Shown here: positions 36,775 to 48,654 of the stretch, one piece after another | Numbering within the stretch: position 1 is the first letter of the stretch | Layout: every line of letters begins with the position of its first letter | Assembly: GCA_025506515.1 (NCBI GenBank) | Contig: JACCIX010000734.1 | Span: 97,963 to 161,962 of the forward strand | Origin: Flaveria trinervia | Lineage: Eukaryota > Streptophyta > Magnoliopsida > Asterales > Asteraceae | Direction of reading: 5' to 3' | DNA length: 64,000 nucleotides | Notes under the pieces: model-generated | What the model was told of the DNA's origin: nothing | What the model saw: only the letters and a program-made list of their open reading frames with translations | Databases searched by the model: none | Program-made: the position numbers and the translations under genes

Positions 36775-39700
36775 ATGGCCGACCACACCAACGCTAATAA
36801 CGATGTACCAAACCAAAACAACCAATCTCTTAGGGCGATCCTTCAAAGGGATCGTCTAACACCTAACAACTTCATGGATTGGTACCGCAACTTGAGAATT
36901 GTTCTCAAGCAAGAAAAGCGGGCCTACATTCTTGATGATCCCATCCCCGATGAACCTAACGAGGAGGATGTGGAGGCCTATAATGATTGGGTTAAATATG
37001 TGGAAGACTCCGTCCAACTCTCTTGCTTAATGTTAGCAAGTATGACACCCGAACTCCAAAAGGAGTATGAGCTCCATGGAGCCTATGACATGATCACTCA
37101 GTTGCGGGAAACGTTCCAACAACAAGCTAGAGTGGAGCGCTTCGAAACGGTTCGAGCACTTCATGCATGTCGGATGGAAGAATCCCAATCAGTTTCATCT
37201 TATGTTCTTAAGATGAAAAGCCACATCGACCGCCTTCAAAGGCTAAATGTCCTGTCTCAAAGGAGTTGGGCACGGATTTGATCCTTAATGGCCTATCTAA
37301 AAGGTTTGAGGCATTCGTCATGAATTACAACATGAACGGATGGGACAAGAGCATAAATGAACTTCATTCGATGCTCAAATCAGCTGAGGCGGGAATGGGA
37401 AAAAGGGTTTTACCCGTTCTCACCATTAATGAAGGTGGGAGAAAGAAGAGGTCTCTACCCCCTCCTAAGGCAAATGTTGCCAAAGGAAAGGGGCACGTTG
37501 GAAGAAAGGGGAAGATGGTTGTTAGGGCGGAACCTCCGAAGCCCAAGGAGAAGAAGCAAAAGGTTGCTGCAAATGACCCATGCTTCAAATGTGGTGAGAT
37601 AGGGCATTGGATGAGAAATTGTCCAGTCTATCTCAAAGAGTTAAGAGAAAAGAGGGATGCAGGGCAAACCTCAGGTATAATTTACATGATACATGTTGAG
37701 CTAAATGTTATTTCTTCTAACACATGGGTATTAGATACCGGATGTGGAACTCACATTTGCAATTTATTGCAGGGGTTCAAAAGAAATGAGCATTATGCAA
37801 AAGGGGAAATAAGTCTATTCATGGGTAATGGTGCAAAGGTTCACGTTGAAGCCCGAGGAGACTACATTTGAAGCTTCCAAGTGGTTTGGAAGTCATTTTA
37901 TATAATGTGTTGTATGCTCCTAGTTTGACTAGGAACATAATTTCTGTTTCCCGTTTAAGACAATATGATTATGATTTCAAGTTTGTTGACAATGATATTC
38001 ATGTTTCTTTAAATCATGTATTTTATTTTAAAGCTATACCTTGTAATGGTATTTATGAATTGGTTCATGAAAACGTAACATATGATAGCTCCATGTACCA
38101 AGCAACCACCAAAAGACTCAAATTAGATTTGAATGATACCTACCTTTGGCATTGTCACCTTGGTCATATAAACAAGAAACGTATACAAACACTTCAAAAG
38201 AACGGTCTTTTAAAAACAAATGAATGTGATTCATTTGATGTATGTGAATCTTGTTTACAAGGTAAATTGACTAAGGCACCCTTTAGTGGAACTAACGAAA
38301 GGGCAAAAGATTATTAGGTATCATACATTCGGATGTATGTGGTCCTTTTAAGCCAATGACTAGGAATGGTGAAAGATACTTCATTACCTTTACCGACGAT
38401 TACAGTCGCTATGGGTATGTGTACTTATTAAGGCACAAAGATGAAGCTTTTGAAATGTTCAAAATCTTCAAGAATGAAGTAGAAAATCAACTCAACAGGT
38501 CAATTAAAATTCTCCGCACCGATAGAGGTGGCGAATACCTAAGTGATGTTTTTCAAGATCATCTTAGGAGTTGTGGGATTGTCTCACAACTCACTCCACT
38601 GGAACACCACAACATAATGGTGTGTCTGAGAGGAGGAATCGAACCTTATTGGATATGGTTCGATCTATGATGGCTAGAAGCACATTACCTCTATCATTTT
38701 GGGGTTTCGCTTTGCTCTCTGCAGCCCGTATTCTGAATATGGCCCCAACCAAAAAGGTGGAAAAGACACCTTTTGAGATATGGCATGGAAGAGTTCCATC
38801 CTTATCGTACTTAAGGGTCTGGGGTTGTGAGGTTTATGTTAAGACTCTCACCCCAAACAAATTAGATGTCCGATCCACCAAGTGTATCTTTGTTGGATAT
38901 CCTAGAGATTCTATGGGATATTATTTCTATGATCCACTGGAACAAAAGGTGTTTTTTGCCAGAAAGGGTGAGTTCTTAGAAACTAAGTTCCTTATGGAAG
39001 GAACTAGCAGTAGAACAGTGGATCTTGAGGAGGATCAAGAAACACAGCCCGGTGCACGTTTGGTTGAAACTAGCACTCAACGTGAGGATGTTGAGGATGA
39101 TCAAGCGGTTGATCGATACACACAAAACGTTCGCAGAAGTGGTAGAACTAGTAATCCACCTGACAGATACGGATTTTTCATGGATGGATGCTATATGGTG
39201 GATTTAGATGAACCAACCACATATCATGATGCAGTGTCCAATTTGGATTGTGACAAATGGCTTGAGGCCATGAACGTTGAGATGCAATCCATGTATGACA
39301 ATCAAGTTTGGGAACTTGTCGTGCCACCTCTTAATTCCAAAATAGTTGGAAGTAAGTGGGTTTTCAAGAAGAAAACTGATATGTATGGAAACTTGGATAC
39401 TTACAAAGCTAGACTTGTAGCAAAGGGTTTCACTCAAAGTCAAGGGGTGATTATGATGAAACCTTCTCACCTGTTGCAATGCTTAAGTCTATAAGGATAT
39501 TATTTGCCATAGCAGCTCATTATGATTATGAGATTTGGCAAATGGATGTCAAAACCGCTTTCCTAAATGGATATCTTGAGGAAGATGTCTATATGGTTCA
39601 GCCTGAAGGTTTTGTCGATCCAAAATATCCTAATAAAGTATGCAAGTTAATGAAATCAATCTATGGATTGAAACAAGCATCAAGAAGTTGGAATCACCGT

Positions 39701-40791
39701 TTTGATGATGAAGTAAAGAAATTTGGCTTCATCAAAAACGCTGATGAGGCTTGCGTGTATAAGAAGGCTAGTGGGAGCACAATAACCTTCCTAGTATTAT
39801 ATGTTGATGACATACTACTGTTTGGAAACGACATTCCAACCATAGAAGGTGTAAAAACCTGGCTTGGAAGTTGTTTTTCCATCAAGGATCTTGGTGATAG
39901 CTGCCTATATTCTGGGAATAAAGATCTATAGGGATAGATCAAGACGGCTAATTGGTTTGAATCAAAGTGCATACATTGACAAAATCTTGAAAAGATTGAA
40001 GATGGAAAACTCTAAGAAAGGTACTGTACCTATTAAGAGAGGGACAATATTGAGTACAACTCAATGTCCAAGCTCAAAGGAGGAGCAAAATAGAATGAAG
40101 GCTATCCATATGCATCTGCTATTGGATCCATCATGTATGCAATGATATGCACTAGACCAGACGTGTCATGCTCTTTGAGCATGACAAGTAGATACCAGCA
40201 AAATCCTGGTGATAGTCATTGGATCGCTGTCAAGAACATTCTAAAGTACCTAAGGAGGACTAAGGACATGTTCTTGATCTACGGATCTGGTGAAGAGGAA
40301 CTCGTTGTAAAGGTTACACGGATGCGAGTTTCCAAACCGATCGTGATGATTCACGATCTCAATCAGGGTACATCTTTATTCTGAATGGGGGAGCTATTTC
40401 TTGGAAAAGCTCAAAGCAAGAAGTCGTAGCGTTGTCCACTACAGAGTCAGAATACGTCGCCGCTTCAATGGCAGCACAGGAAGCTGCATGGCTGAAGAAA
40501 TTCATAGCCGATCTAGGGGTAGTCCCTTCCATTCAGGATCCCCTAGAGATCTTTTGTGACAACGAGGGTGCGATTGCTCAAATCAAGGAACCTCGTGCTC
40601 ATCAAAAGACTCGGCACATTGAACGGAGATTCAACTACATAAGGGATGAAGTTGAAAAGGGAAAGATATGTATTCGCAAAGTTCACACTGATAAAAATGT
40701 TACGGATCCACTCACAAAGCTCCTCGAAAAGGCAAAGCATGAGGGTCATGTTTGTGCCATGGGACTTAGATATTCAAGTGACTGGGTTTGA
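36775..40791 (+). pseudogene. Copia-2 gag-pol polyprotein, frameshifted
   Basis: Would encode the capsid protein, protease, integrase, reverse transcriptase and RNase H as one polyprotein. Start ATG 36775 (MADHTNANND) follows the leader. Visible in order: Gag (36775-37580); CCHC knuckle (37581-37622); protease DTG (about 37737); GAG-pre-integrase and HHCC (to about 38250); integrase core with SDVCGP (about 38330), TDRGGEY (about 38519) and the catalytic E in SERRN (about 38627); RT (about 39280-39990) with YVDD at 39800-39811; RNase H with STTESEYVAA (about 40437) and its C-terminal domain to TGA 40789-40791. Frame changes lie near 37247, 37868, 38311, 38599, 39446, 39896, 40110 and 40312. 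Most are one-base losses in short homopolymers compared with Copia-1 or Copia-3. They may be real decay or consensus error. Confidence 0.93.
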
Positions 40792-41422
40792 TGTTGTATT
40801 TTGCATATAGATATTGGAACTAATGTTATTTGACTTAATTATATAGTTATAATTTCATTTGTTCTTCCATTTAGCATGTTTAATCCATGAATAAATAAGT
40901 TATTCTAAACGTCCGCGTCGATTATACTTGTGGGAACAACTATAAATATAAGACTATAATGAACTTGGATTGGTTGATATTCATATGGTATGAATATACA
41001 GCAAGAGGTTGCTACCAAGGTTCATTGATATCTATGGGATATAGATATTGGACTGACCCGCTCTCAATTATTTCTGCATGGAATCTTGCTGATTTGTCAT
41101 AAGAGATTTTGAGTAAAGGCGAATATCATTGTATCCTCAGACCTGAGATACATATTGGGCCTTGATATTCACCAAGTATTGTACCTTGACTTAGTTCTTT
41201 GCTGTTCTGAAAAAGGCAGTACATAAGGTTGAGTTCAGGTATAACATGAGGTGATTGTGAGAGACGTATGTAATCGAGATGGAATTTGTTCCTCTTATTC
41301 GTTGAGAGTTGATGTCTAAGGCCTGCTAAAGTTAAATCATCAGAGAATGACAATTCTGTGTCTCTTGGATTTAACATGACATCTGCAACAAAAGGATAGA
41401 TGATTAATTCACCTAAAACATA

Positions 41423-41439
41423 TCAAGTAAGGTACTTGA
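41423..41439 (+). other. Conserved 3' UTR hairpin 2, Copia-2 copy
   Basis: tcaagta-agg-tacttga, perfect 7-bp arms. Confidence 0.7.
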
Positions 41440-41483
41440 AAGGATAATGTTATTGAATGGCACTTAGTCATATACATTAGGGG

Positions 41484-41499
41484 TAGCAAACCGTTGCTA
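41484..41499 (+). other. Conserved 3' UTR hairpin 1, Copia-2 copy
   Basis: tagcaa-accg-ttgcta, perfect 6-bp arms, 54 bp before the 3' LTR. In Copia-3 and the 54-kb remnant the two C positions are T, turning G-C pairs into G-U pairs in the sense RNA. Confidence 0.7.
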
Positions 41500-41553
41500 G
41501 GCGTTATTTGCTGCTTGCATCAATCTTCTATAAATCTTGTGCAAGTGGGAGAT

Positions 41554-42448
41554 TGAAAGTATTGATCTGCCCAAGATTCATATTAAATTGATGTGGCTAG
41601 TGTAATATGATCCAAGTCGGGTCATACCCAATAACAAGCCAAACAACACAAAAGGTAATTTATTTGTTGATAAGATCACGCAAATAAATAATGACACAAT
41701 TTAGAAAATTGGATTTTCTAATTATTGCTTTTGTAGATGAACATCATTATATAGATAATTTGTTCATAAAAGATTATTTGTACATTATTTAACTTAGTTA
41801 AGCAATGGCAAATAATAGTGTGTGTTAGTGATATAAATTAAAATGGTTTTAATTTTATAAAACAAGGGATGTGATTGTATTTTTTATAAATTTGAATTGA
41901 GAGGGAAAACTAAAGGGGGCCATTTTCGGCCGCCCCTTTGGTCTTGGATGCCCAATTTTATTAGTTCCAAGACATGCAAGTCTTGGACACTTGAACACTC
42001 ATTCATTCTATCACATCCAAGAACACACACAACCAAAGCTCTCTCTCTACTCTCTCTCTCTATCTCACGGTTTTGGGCAGAAAAGGAAGCAGATTTTCAG
42101 CCCACAAAAGGTGTTTTGTAGCTGGAAATTGGTGTCAAAGATCCTAGCATTCAAGGTGTTTTGTTGATAGCTTGGGGTATGCTATCTTGAGAACTTCTAC
42201 CTTGAAGTTTAGCCACAAGACACATCCTTTTCATCTCTTTTATTTCGGTTCTCTGCAGCTCCAAAGGTTGTGTTCTTAACTTTTATGTTTCTTTCATTGT
42301 ATGTATTTGTATAATGATCCATGGCTTTAGGGTTCACATTAAATTGGTTTAATAATCATCTTATAACATGTTTTAAATCTTATATCCGCTGCGTTTTCAT
42401 ATAAATAAGGTTATATGAACTTTTATAAACATGTTTAAACCCCCAACA
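41554..42448 (+). repeat. 3' LTR of Copia-2
   Basis: 895 bp, tgaaag to ccccaaca, followed by tatag. Nearly identical to 34745-35630. Several homopolymers are one base shorter here than in the 5' copy. Confidence 0.95.
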
Positions 42449-44299
42449 TATAGAGTCTTTTTATTATACCCTAAAAACTGATTCCAGTTGTAAAGGATTA
42501 AAGAACACTCGTATTCACTCAATAAGAATCGAGAAACTATTTACAGTTACGAAACGAATCTAATTCGGACTTACTAATGAAACTTAACGTGTGATAAATG
42601 AATTTGAAGTTAACTAAAACGTAAAAAGGTTATATATTCTTATATTTCACGATCAGTGTAGTAACTACGTATTTATGCATCCAATTATTCCCGAAGGCTT
42701 AACAAAATACATTGGAAATGAACCACAAATACGAAAACGCTAAACATCAACAGTTCTTGCATGAATAGTTTTTGCTTTTGTTAACAAACTCCAAACCTAT
42801 TTGGTTGAGATTCTCATGCCTTCTAAGCACAATCCTAAGTTTATTTAGTTATATTCAAGCAAAATGATCACTGAAATAACACTAAACAAGCACAAATGTA
42901 CCATTTGTATGTACTCCATAACCCAAAACAAAAATCAAACAAGAGACAACACAAATCAACCTTGAAATTGATCCTCTCCTCCTTAAACTCTTCTATTACA
43001 CTCCACTACCATCTTCAAACACTATTTGCCTACAAGTCCACTTGAATCAATCCAAATGACAAGTCTTAGTATATAGAGTCCTTTATTACATCCCAAAACA
43101 ATGATTCATGTTGTAAAGGATTAAGGAACAACTCGTATTCACTCAATAAGAATCGAGAAACTGTTTACAGTTACGAAACGAGTCTAATTCGATCTTACTA
43201 ATGAAACTCAATGTGTAATAAATGAATTAGAAGTTAACTAAGTCGACAAAAAGGTTATATATTCATATATTTCACGTTCAATTTAGTAACTATGTATTTA
43301 TGCCTCCAATTATTCGCGAAGGCTTAACAAAATACATTGGAAATGAACCACAAATACGAAAACGCTAAACATCAACAGTTCTTGCATGAATAGTTTTTGC
43401 TTTTGTTAACAACCTCAAAACCTATTTGGTTGAGATTCTCATGGCTTCTAAGCACAATCCTAAGTTTATTTAGTTATATTCAAACAAAATGATCACTGAA
43501 ATCACACTATACAAGCACAAATGTACCATTTGTATGTACTCCTTAACCCAAAACAAATATCAAACCAGAGACAACACAAATCAACCTTGAAATGATCCTC
43601 TCCTCCTCAAACTCTTCTATTACACTCCACTACTATCTTCAAACACTATTTCCCTACAAGTCCACTTGAATCAATCCAAATGACAAGTCTTAGTATATAG
43701 AGTCCTTTATTCCATCCCAAAACAATGATTCCAGTTGTAAAGGATTAAAGAACAATTCGTATTCACTCAATAAGAATCGAGAAACTGTTTATAGTTACAA
43801 CACGAATCTAATTCGGACTTACTAATGAAACTTAATGTGTGATAAATGAATTAGAAGTTAACTAAAACGACAAAAAGATAATATATTATATTTCACGATC
43901 AATTAGTAACTACATATATATGCATCCAATTATTCGCGAGGCTTAAAAAAAATACATTGGAAATGAACCACAAATTGGAAAAACTAAACATCAACAGTTC
44001 TTGCATGAATAGTTTTTGCTTTTGTTAACAACCTCCAACCTATTTGGTTGGGATTCTCATGCCTTCTAAGCACAACCCTAAGATTATTTAGTTATATTCA
44101 AGCAAAATGATCGCTGAAATAACACTAAACAACCACAAATATACCATTTGTATGTACTCCATAACCCAAAACAAAAATCAAACAAGAGACAACACAAATC
44201 AACCTTGAAATTGATCCTCTCCTCCTTAAACTCTTCTATTACACTCCACTACCATCTTCAAACACTATTTCCCAACAAGTCTACTTGAATCAATCCAAA

Positions 44300-47200
44300 T
44301 GACAAGTCTTAGTATATAGAGTCCTTTATTACATCCCAAAACAATGATTCATGTTGTAAAGGATTAAGGAACAACTCGTATTCATTCAATAAGAATCGAG
44401 AAACTGTTTACACTTACGAAACGAGTTTAATTCGATCTTACTAATGAAACTCAATGTGTAATAAATGAATTAGAAGTTAACTAAAACGACAAAAAGGTAA
44501 TATATTCTTATATTTCACGATCAATTTAGTAACTATGTAGTTATGCATCCAATTATTCGCGAAGGCTTACCATAATACATTGAAAATGAACCACAAATAC
44601 GGAAACGCTAAACATCAACAGTTCTTGCATGAATAGTTTTTGCTATTGTTAACAACCTCCAAACCTATTTGGTTGAGATTCTCATGGCTTCTAAGCATAA
44701 TCCTAAGTTTATTTAGTTATATTCAAGCAAAATGATCACTGAAATAACACTAAACAAGCACAAGTGTACCATTTGTATGTACTACTTAACCCAAAAAAAA
44801 AATCAAACAAGAGACAACACAAATCAACCTTGAAATTGATCCTCTCCTCCTCAAAGTCTTCTATTACACTCCACTACCATATTCAAACACTATTTCCCTA
44901 CAAGTCCACTTGAATCAATCCAAATGACAAGTCTCAGTATATAGAGTCCTTTGTTACATCCCAAAACAATGATTCATGGTTTAAAGGATTAACGAACAAC
45001 TCGTATTCTCTCAATAAGAATTGAGAAACAGTTTAAAGTTACGAAACGAGTCTAATTCGATCTTACTAATGAAACTCAATGTGTAATAAATGTATTAGAA
45101 GTTAACTAAGAAGACAAAAAGGTTATATATTCATATATTTCACATTCAATTTAGTTACTATGTATTTATACCACCAATTATTCGCGAAGGTTTAACAAAA
45201 TACATTGGAAATGAACCACAAATACAAAAAATGCAAACATCAACAATTCTTGCATGAATAGTTTTTGCTTTTGTTAACAACCTCCAAACCTATTTGGTTG
45301 AGATTCTCATGCCTTCTAAGCACAATCCTAAGTTTATTTAGTTATATTCAAGCAAAATGATCGCTGAAATAACACTAAACAACCACAATATACCATTTGT
45401 ATGTACTCCATAACCCAAAACAAATTAAACAAGAGACAACCAAAATCAACCTTGAAATTGATCCTCTCCTCCTTAAAATTTTCTATTACACTCCACTACC
45501 ATCTTCAAACACTATTTCCCTACAACTCCACTTGAATCAATCCAAATGACAATCTCGGTATATAGAGTCCTTTATTACATCCCAAAACCATGATTGCAGT
45601 TGTAAAGGTTTAAGGAACAACTCGTATTCACTCAATAGAATCGAGAAACTGTTTACAGTTACGAACGAGTCTAATTCTATCTTTCTAATGAAACTCAATG
45701 TTTCATAAATGAATTAGAAGTTAACTAAAATGACAAAAAGGTAATATATTCTTATATTTCACGATCAGTTTAGTAACTACGTATTTATGCATCCAATTAT
45801 TCGCGAAGGCTTAACAAAATACATTGGAAATGAACCACAAATACGAAAACGCTAAACATCAACAGTTCTTGCATGAATAGTTTTTGCTTTTGTTAACAAC
45901 CTCAAAACCTATTTGGTTAAGATTCTCATAGCTTCTAAGCACAATCCTTAGTTTATTTAGTTATATTCAAGCAAAATGATCACTGAAATAACACTAAACA
46001 AGCACAAATGTACCATTTGTATGTACTACTTAACGCAAAACAAAAATCAAACAAGAGACAACACAAATCAACCTTGAAATTGATCCTCTCCTCCTCAAAC
46101 TCTTCTATTACACTCCACTACCATCTTCAAACACTATTTCCCTACAAGTCCACTTGAATCAATCCAAATGACAAGTCTCAGTATATAGAGCCTTTTATTA
46201 CATCCCAAAACAATGATTCATGTTGTAAAGGATTAATGAACAACTCGTATTCTCTCAATAAGAATTGAGAAACTGTTTAAAGTTACGAAACGAGTCTAAT
46301 TCGATCTTACTAATGAAACTCAATGTGTAATAAATGTATTAGAAGTTAACTAAGACGACAAAAAGGTTATATATTCATATATTTCACATTCAATTTCGTT
46401 TCTATGTATTTATGCCTCCAATTATTCGCGAAGGTTTAACAAAATACATTGGAAATGAACCACAAATACTAAAACGCTAAACATCAACAGTTCTTGCATG
46501 AATAGTTTTTGCTTTTGTTAACAACCTCCATACCTATTTGGTTGGGATTCTCATGGCTTCTAAGCACAATCCTAAGTTAATTTAGTTATATTCAAGCAAA
46601 ATGATCGCTGAAATAACACTAAACAAGCACAAATATACAATTTGTATGTACTCCATAACCCAAAACAAAAATCAATCAAGAGACAACACAAATCAACATT
46701 GAAATTGATCCTCTCCTCCTTAAACTCTTCTATTACACTCCACTACCATCTTCAAACACTATTTCCCTACAACTCCACTTGAATCAATCCAAATGACAAA
46801 TCTCGGTATGTAGAGTCCTTTATTATATCCTAAAACAATGATTCCAGTTGTAAAGGATTAAAGAACAACTCGTATTTACTCAATAAGAATCGATAAACTA
46901 TTTACAGTTACGAAACAAATCTAATTCGGACTTACTAATGAAACTTAACGTGTGATAAATGAATTTGAAGTTAACTAAAATGGCAAAAAGGTTATATATT
47001 CTTATATTTCACGATCAGTGTAGTAACTACGTAGTTATGCATCCAATTATTCGCGAAGGCTTACCATAATACATTGAAAATAAACCACAAATGCGAAAAC
47101 GCTAAACATCAACAGTTTTTGCATGAATAGTTTTTGCTATTGTTAACAACCTCCAAACCTATTTGGTTAAGATTCTCATGGCTTCTAAGCATAATCCTAA

Positions 47201-48650
47201 GTTTATTTAGTTATATTCAAGCAAAATGATCACTAAAATAACACTAAACAAGCACAAATGTACCATTTGTATGTACTACTTAACCCAAAACAAAAATCAA
47301 ACAAGAGACAACACTAATCAACCTTGAAATTGATCCTCTCCTCCTCAAACTCTTCCATTACACTCCACTACCATATTCAAACACTATTTCCCTACAAGTC
47401 CACTTGAATCAATCCAAATGACAAGTCTCAGTATATAGAGCCTTTTATTAAATCCCAAAACAATGATTCATGTTGTAAAGGATTAACGAACAACTCGTAT
47501 TCTCTCAATAAGAATTGAGAAACTGTTTAAAGTTACGAAACGAGTTTAATTCGATCTTACTAATGAAACTCAATGTGTAATAAATGTATTAGAAGTTAAC
47601 TAAGACGACAAAAAGGTTATATATTCATATATTTCACATTCAATTTAGTTTCTATGTATTTATGCCTCCAATTATTCGCGAAGGTTTAACAAAATACATT
47701 GGAAATGAACCACAAATACTAAAACGCTAAACATCAACAGTTCTTGCATGAATAGTTTTTGCTTTTGTTAACACCTCCAAACCTATTTGGTTGGGATTCT
47801 CATGGCTTCTAAGCACAATCCTAAGTTTATTTAGTTATATTCCAGCAAAATGATCGCTGAAATAACACTAAACAAGCACAAATATACAATTTGTATGTAC
47901 TCCATAACCCAAAACAAAATCAATCAAGAGACAACACAAATCAACCTTGAAATTGATCCTCTCCTCCTTAAACTCTTCTATTACACTCCACTACCATCTT
48001 CAAACACTATTTCCCTACAACTCCACTTCAATCAATCCAAATGACAAATCTCGGTATATAGAGTCCTTTATTATATCCTAAAACAATGATTCCAGTTGTA
48101 AAGGATTAAAGAACAACTCGTATTACTCAATAAGAATCGAGAAACTATTTACAGTTACGAAACAAATCTAATTCGACTTACTAATGAAACTTAACGTGTG
48201 ATAAATGAATTTGAAGTTAACTAAAATGGACAAAAGGTTATATATTCTTATATTTCACGATCAGTGTAGTAACTACGTATTTATGCATCCAATTATTCCG
48301 AAGGCTTAACAAAATACATTGGAAATGAACATAAATACGAAAACGCTAAACATCAACGGTTTTTGCATGAATAGTTTTTGCTTTTGTTAACAACCTCCAA
48401 ACCTATTTGGTTGAGATTCTCATGCCTTCTAAGCACAATCCTAAGTTTATTTAGTTATATTCAAGCAAAATGATCTCTGAAATAACACTAAACAACACAC
48501 AAATGTACCATTTGTATGTACTCCATAACCCAAAAACAAATCAAACAAGAGACAACACAAATCTACCTTGAAATTGATCCTCTCCTCCTTAAACTCTTCT
48601 ATTACACTCCACTACCATCTTCAAAAACTATTTCCCTACAAGTCCACTTG
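44300..48650. repeat. Seven-monomer higher-order block, copy 1
   Basis: Repeats at an offset of about 4.34-4.36 kb. Shared private variants: aaccatgattgcag (about 45586/49940), caagtgtaccatt (about 44761/49119), gcttaccataatacattgaaaat (about 47056/50166 and related monomers), and attcccgaagg or its one-base-short form (about 48294/52632). Confidence 0.85.
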
Positions 48651-48654
48651 AATC

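Larger units (their letters stand above)
40792..41553 (+). other. Copia-2 3' UTR with polypurine tract
   Basis: About 760 bp of non-coding sequence, similar to the other copia 3' UTRs. The tract gtgcaagtgggaga (about 41540-41553) ends at the LTR start and primes plus-strand synthesis. Two hairpins lie at 41423-41439 and 41484-41499. Confidence 0.85.
34745..42448 (+). mobile_element. Copia-2: nearly complete Ty1/copia retrotransposon
   Basis: 7704 bp with two LTRs (34745-35630 and 41554-42448), primer site at 35633-35646, leader, gag-pol remnant (36775-40791), 3' UTR and polypurine tract (about 41540-41553). It is flanked by a perfect 5-bp duplication, tatag, within satellite B. By eye the LTRs differ by roughly ten substitutions over about 880 bp plus a similar number of one-base indels. 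The 5' LTR also lacks about 20 bp near its 3' end. Domain order Gag-PR-IN-RT-RH defines Ty1/copia. The coding region is broken by about eight frame changes, so as written the copy is not autonomous. I do not assign a lineage within copia. Confidence 0.95.

Noticed and set aside
37868..38317. Frame changes in Copia-2 as programmed ribosomal frameshifting
   Set aside because: They occur at many unrelated positions, inside domains, and vary between copies. Copia elements of plants usually use one frame.
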